From Pontibacter ramchanderi (lineage in GTDB: Bacteria; Bacteroidota; Bacteroidia; Cytophagales; Hymenobacteraceae), in NCBI RefSeq assembly GCF_002846395.1, contig NZ_PJMU01000002.1:310001-374000 (forward strand): a stretch of DNA of 64,000 bases. The letters are read 5' to 3'. Positions within the stretch are counted from its first letter, which is position 1; each line of letters starts with the position of its first letter. The notes below the pieces were generated by a model, which worked only from the letters and a program-made list of their open reading frames with translations, did no database searches and was not told where the DNA came from. The position numbers and the translations under genes are program-made. This document shows positions 60,912 to 64,000 of the stretch, piece after piece.

Positions 60912-61256
60912 CGAATCTTCGGGTTGAAAGCTTTATAAAATCAAAATACCTATAATTCAATAATTGTCATTATAACCTATATTAACTAAAGATAATATAT
61001 GAAGTTGTTGCAAAGCCCCTTTTATGCTTGATTTTTCTCTCTTTCTTGCGTTTGCAACTTTTACCAGCAACATTTGTTTATACAAATAAATATACCATCG
61101 TCTTTCAAATCCGTATGTATAAGTTCTAAATTTGCAGCGGGTTTGCCCGGAGACAGGACAGCTTGTCAGACAAACCTAGTTTGGGCTTATATTTGACAAG
61201 CTAGTAAATGTTACTATATTTAAAACACAGAATTTAACCAACAAAACGTTAAAGTT
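60912..61256 (+). promoter_or_regulatory. trxA upstream region with two -7 boxes and an operator-like inverted repeat
   Basis: 345 bases without a gene. The first box TAAATTTG is at 61127-61134. The better promoter is TTG (61163-61165), 22 bases, TATATTTG (61188-61195). AGCTTGTCA (61160-61168) and TGACAAGCT (61194-61202) form a perfect 9-bp inverted repeat whose arms cover the -33 and the end of the -7 element, as a repressor or activator site would. Confidence 0.5.
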
Positions 61257-61583
61257 ATGGCTAACAAAGCATTAGAAATCACTGACGCTAATTTTGATGA
61301 GATCATCAATTCAGATAAACCTGTACTGGTAGACTTTTGGGCAGAGTGGTGCGGCCCTTGCCGCATGGTAGGCCCGATCGTGGAAGAGCTGGCTGGCGAG
61401 TACGAAGGCAAAGCCGTGATCGGCAAAGTTGACGTAGATGCCAACCCACAGACTTCTGCCAAGTTCGGTATCCGTAGCATCCCAACACTGCTGGTTTTCA
61501 AAAACGGACAAGTAGTAGATAAGCAGGTAGGCGCTGTGCCTAAAAACGTACTGGCTGGTAAGCTGGACGCGCAGATGGCCTAA
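61257..61583 (+). CDS. trxA: Thioredoxin
   Basis: 108 aa. Active site WCGPC at residues 31-35 within [66 protein letters not shown] with cis-Pro. Cytoplasmic general disulfide reductase. Codon use is biased toward frequent codons, as in abundant proteins. Regulated upstream region with a possible operator; strong terminator after it. Confidence 0.97.
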   Translation: MANKALEITDANFDEIINSDKPVLVDFWAEWCGPCRMVGPIVEELAGEYEGKAVIGKVDVDANPQTSAKFGIRSIPTLLVFKNGQVVDKQVGAVPKNVLAGKLDAQMA

Positions 61584-61600
61584 GCCCCTTTGTCAATTAT

Positions 61601-61642
61601 AAACGCAAAAGCCCCTCCTGTTCAGGAGGGGCTTTTGCGTTT
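61601..61642. terminator. Bidirectional terminator, 20-bp perfect stem
   Basis: 61601-61620 pairs perfectly with 61623-61642 (core AAAGCCCCTCCTG). It overlaps the stop codon of the DUF421 gene (61641-61643). Confidence 0.93.
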
Positions 61643-62138
61643 ATGCGTCTTTCTTCACGATGCTGATCTCCCCGCTCCGCTCCAGATAAGCTGCCTTCAC
61701 GTCTTTTACGGTGGTGACGCCGCCATTCCGCAGGGCTTCGTTCAGATCGTTCTCAGTTAGATTATGCTTCTTAAGTTCATCCTCCTGAAGTTTCCCGTCC
61801 CTGATCAAACAAACAGGGCTCCCCTTGATGAAAGGCCCTATAAAGCCCTCGGTATTATAAGCTAGAAAAGCCAGAAATCGGTGTAACAGCACCAAGACAA
61901 GAGCGGCGGCCAGCGTAGGCCAGAAAGGAGAGTTGCCGGTAATGGCACGGCTCAGGATAGAGCCATAGATAATTCCCAGCACGATATCAAAGGCAGTTTG
62001 CTTGCCAAAGATGCGTTTGTTCCCGATCCGCATGATAACCAGGGCGACAATGAACACCAGCACCGCCCGGATAGACATCTGCCACCACGTAAGCGAATCA
62101 GAATCTATCCCTAAGAGTGTATTCACAAAGTCAGCCAT
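61641..62138 (-). CDS. DUF421 (YetF-like) membrane protein
   Basis: 165 aa. Three membrane segments (about 22-40, 50-66 and 73-95) then a soluble DUF421 domain: FIKGSPVCLIRDGKLQEDELKKHNLTENDLNEALRNGGVTTVKDVKAAYLERSGEISIVKK. The motif GKLxxxxLxxxxLTxxDLxxALRxxG is the family hallmark. YetF relatives occur in many bacteria; roles in stress or spore membranes have been proposed for some. Stop codon lies in the trxA terminator. Confidence 0.9.
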   Translation of the reverse strand: MADFVNTLLGIDSDSLTWWQMSIRAVLVFIVALVIMRIGNKRIFGKQTAFDIVLGIIYGSILSRAITGNSPFWPTLAAALVLVLLHRFLAFLAYNTEGFIGPFIKGSPVCLIRDGKLQEDELKKHNLTENDLNEALRNGGVTTVKDVKAAYLERSGEISIVKKDA

Positions 62139-62179
62139 ACAGTCCCAACGGGGAAAATCGTGGGAATGTTATCGGCCTG

Positions 62180-64000
62180 TTACTGGCACTCGCAGAGCTT
62201 CTTGTCTAGTTCGCAAAGTATGGCATAGTGCTGTTCTACTTCCTTCATTAAGCCTGTCAGCTGCTTGTTATAAGCCTGCACCTGTTGCAGGCGCGGGTTC
62301 TCGGGTGCATTTTTAGCGAGCGTGTCCAGTTCTTTTATTGTAGCTGCAAACGCGCTGCTTCTCTCACCCAGCTTGGCGTAGTACTGGTCCATGCCATTGT
62401 CCGCACTAGCCACGGCAACGGCCTGCAGGTTGTTGTCGAAGCACAGCTGCCAGCGCAGGTGGCGCAGCACTTGCTGCTCGGCGGCGCTTTGCAGTTTGCC
62501 CATCTCCTTTGTCTCTTCTTTCAGCCTGGAGTTTTCAAGGCGCTTGTTATACTCGTTCACGGCATCCCGCACCTTGTCGCGGCAGCTCAGGCAGTTGCTT
62601 GCGTTGGCCTTGTCCTGCAGGGCATTTCGCATCGACAGGGTCTCATCAGAGGCTTGTGCATCAGTGAGTGTCTTTACTTCCTTCTCAAACACTTCGCGGT
62701 ACTGCAGGTCTTCCAATCGTTTGGTCAGGCGCACGATGGCCTCCCCTTCTACCGAAGCAGATAGGTAATCGGCACGGGGCAACTCTACCGACGACAGCTT
62801 GGCCAGGGCAGCTTCGCGCTTGGCAGGTGTGTCCCAGGCCTTTGGATTGTTCTCAAGTTCCTGCAGCGTGTTCACCAGCACCTTGGCGTTTTTCAGGTTA
62901 TGGTCGGCATCCAGGTATAGGTCGGCATTGGCCAGTATCGAGGTATACTCCGGGCGGAAGATGTTCTTATAGGTAGAGTTCTTGTCAAACTCCTTCTCCC
63001 GTGCCTCGAAGGCCGTTTTGAGTCGCTTGTACTCCTGCATGATGCCGAACAGATTCTTAGCGTTAACCTCCGGGGAATTGTTGCGGTAATTGAGTCGATA
63101 GGCGTTCAGGTTCTGCTTCATCTCGGCAAAGATGCGCAGAAACTCCACGTACAGCTTCTCCTGGCGGTAAGTCTCGTCGTTCATCAGCTTCGTGTCGTAG
63201 GCCGTCTGGATCTTCTGCTTGCGCTTCTCGATCAGGTCCATGGTCACTTCATCGCCGGTCAGCACATCCACTTTGTAGAGCGACTTGTAGTTGGCCACCA
63301 CAATGTAGGGGTACTCTTTATACCCAATGGCTTCTTCTATTTGTTTGCGGTCCAGCTTGTTCGAGTTCTTGCTCAGGTAGTCGGCTAGTTTGGCTGGCTT
63401 TAGCGTAACAGTTTTCACGCTGCCTGGCACAAACACGTATACCTTCACCGAGTGCAGACGCGTATCGAAATCCTGCCCCTCGTACAGGCGGATGGTCGAG
63501 CTGAACTTATACTCTTTCTTTTTGGCGCGTGAGTTCAGCAGATTACCAAACTCCCCCACCAGCGACATCACCGCTACCGACGGGTTCGTCAGGTTTGAAA
63601 GGCTCACCAACTGGCTGGCTACCAGGTTAAACACCTGATCACCGTCCTGATTCGTGACTGCCTTGGCATTAATAGACGCGTCGATGCTGTTCTGTGCAGA
63701 AGTCAGCGGCATTTTGTCGATGATGCGCACCACTTCCAGGTGGTCGCTTACCTGGGTATGGTACTCCTTTTTATCAGTGTTGATGTGGAAATTGAAGAGT
63801 GGGTAAACGATCTGGTCGTTACCGAAGAGCTTCAGGTTTTTGAGCTGTGCCGTGATGAACAGATACTCCAGTTCGTAGGCGTAATTCTTCTTGCTTTTCT
63901 TCTTCACCCCCGACTCCAGCTCGTTGAGCACACGGTTAAACTGGCCACCATTATAGAGGTAGATGTCGGTAGTGAGGTACTGCCACTCGTCCGAAAAATT
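62180..64000 (-). CDS. Large unknown protein, 5' end outside window
   Basis: At least 606 residues; the frame is open to the window edge (the GTG at 63931 is internal, since upstream codons read NFSDEWQYLTTDIYLYNGGQFNR). A beta-rich first part (QLKNLKLFGNDQIVYPLFNFHINTDKKEYH) is followed by a long, mostly helical, charged region with many Lys/Glu/Asn and short coiled coils. A Cys pair CLSC lies in ANASNCLSCRDKVRDAVNEYNKRL and Cys residues recur at the end (LCELDKKLCECQ). I recognise no family. Faces left; no partner seen in the window. Confidence 0.78.
   Translation of the reverse strand, partial: NFSDEWQYLTTDIYLYNGGQFNRVLNELESGVKKKSKKNYAYELEYLFITAQLKNLKLFGNDQIVYPLFNFHINTDKKEYHTQVSDHLEVVRIIDKMPLTSAQNSIDASINAKAVTNQDGDQVFNLVASQLVSLSNLTNPSVAVMSLVGEFGNLLNSRAKKKEYKFSSTIRLYEGQDFDTRLHSVKVYVFVPGSVKTVTLKPAKLADYLSKNSNKLDRKQIEEAIGYKEYPYIVVANYKSLYKVDVLTGDEVTMDLIEKRKQKIQTAYDTKLMNDETYRQEKLYVEFLRIFAEMKQNLNAYRLNYRNNSPEVNAKNLFGIMQEYKRLKTAFEAREKEFDKNSTYKNIFRPEYTSILANADLYLDADHNLKNAKVLVNTLQELENNPKAWDTPAKREAALAKLSSVELPRADYLSASVEGEAIVRLTKRLEDLQYREVFEKEVKTLTDAQASDETLSMRNALQDKANASNCLSCRDKVRDAVNEYNKRLENSRLKEETKEMGKLQSAAEQQVLRHLRWQLCFDNNLQAVAVASADNGMDQYYAKLGERSSAFAATIKELDTLAKNAPENPRLQQVQAYNKQLTGLMKEVEQHYAILCELDKKLCECQ

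Larger units (their letters stand above)
1..64000. repeat. Iterated octamer AGGTATAG / CTATACCT throughout the window
   Basis: By eye I find at least 65 copies (about 26 as AGGTATAG and 42 as CTATACCT on the plus strand), often extended to CAGGTATAGC / GCTATACCTG. Examples are 486-493, 1522-1529, 2176-2183, 13378-13385, 26744-26751, 27421-27428 and 36802-36817. Copies lie in genes on both strands, in all reading frames, in intergenic gaps and in terminator loops. Many one-base variants (GGTATAC, TTATACCT) also occur. Confidence 0.85.

Noticed and set aside
1-64000. Horizontally acquired defence or secretion island
   Set aside because: No integrase, transposase, tRNA-linked site, restriction, toxin or phage gene seen; base composition and codon use look even across the window.

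Overview
The window is chromosomal DNA from a Gram-negative bacterium of the phylum Bacteroidota, most likely the order Cytophagales and perhaps a Pontibacter/Hymenobacter-type genus (inference from protein families; no search was run). Signs are: promoters with a TAnnTTTG -7 box, several with an upstream TTG; ribosomal protein S16 and Rho with Bacteroidota-type extensions; an OmpA protein with thrombospondin type-3 repeats; an LptD-like protein without its usual neighbours; and many small lipoproteins and outer-membrane barrels. Genes are dense, on both strands, and separated by strong hairpin terminators. I see no insertion sequence, prophage, CRISPR array, rRNA or tRNA.

Layout. 1-4 kb: end of a beta-propeller surface protein, meaB, and a leftward operon WD40-divIVA-folB. 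4-9.9 kb: phosphopantetheinyl transferase, secreted thioredoxin-like protein, SirB1-like protein, carboxylase beta subunit, and an amidase-MCE pair. 10-15.3 kb: LptD-like protein, panB, an RluA-family enzyme and an acyl desaturase. 15.6-18 kb: the rpsP-rimM-trmD-rplS translation cluster. 18-24.2 kb: a degenerate pyrophosphatase lipoprotein, a pterin pair (PTPS-like, folE), a TIGR01777 epimerase and PBP1A. 24.4-28.8 kb: less conserved genes, a UbiA prenyltransferase and a four-helix-bundle gene broken by an amber codon inside long inverted repeats. 28.8-43 kb: rho, serS, surface proteins, TraB/GumN, a heptosyltransferase and PolX, EVE. 42.6-44 kb: pyrR-pyrB. 44.5-52 kb: OmpA, Xaa-Pro aminopeptidase, a second heptosyltransferase, M16 protease, O-methyltransferase. 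52-64 kb: LysM lytic transglycosylase, MFS carrier, dnaE, trxA, DUF421 protein and a large unknown protein running off the end. Most genes serve cell-envelope building, translation, cofactor synthesis and DNA replication.

The most unusual content lies outside the genes. (1) The octamer AGGTATAG / CTATACCT occurs at least 65 times, about one per kb, on both strands, in all reading frames and between genes, where about two are expected by chance. (2) At least seven intergenic regions are closed at both ends by imperfect low-complexity inverted repeats whose motif differs from region to region; one encloses the four-helix-bundle gene, and similar repeat sequence lies in frame inside a glycosyltransferase gene. 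(3) Three DnaA-box-like sites lie within 165 bp upstream of the LysM transglycosylase gene and make a candidate origin or DnaA-controlled region. (4) One pyrophosphatase-family lipoprotein has lost most of the metal-binding aspartates.
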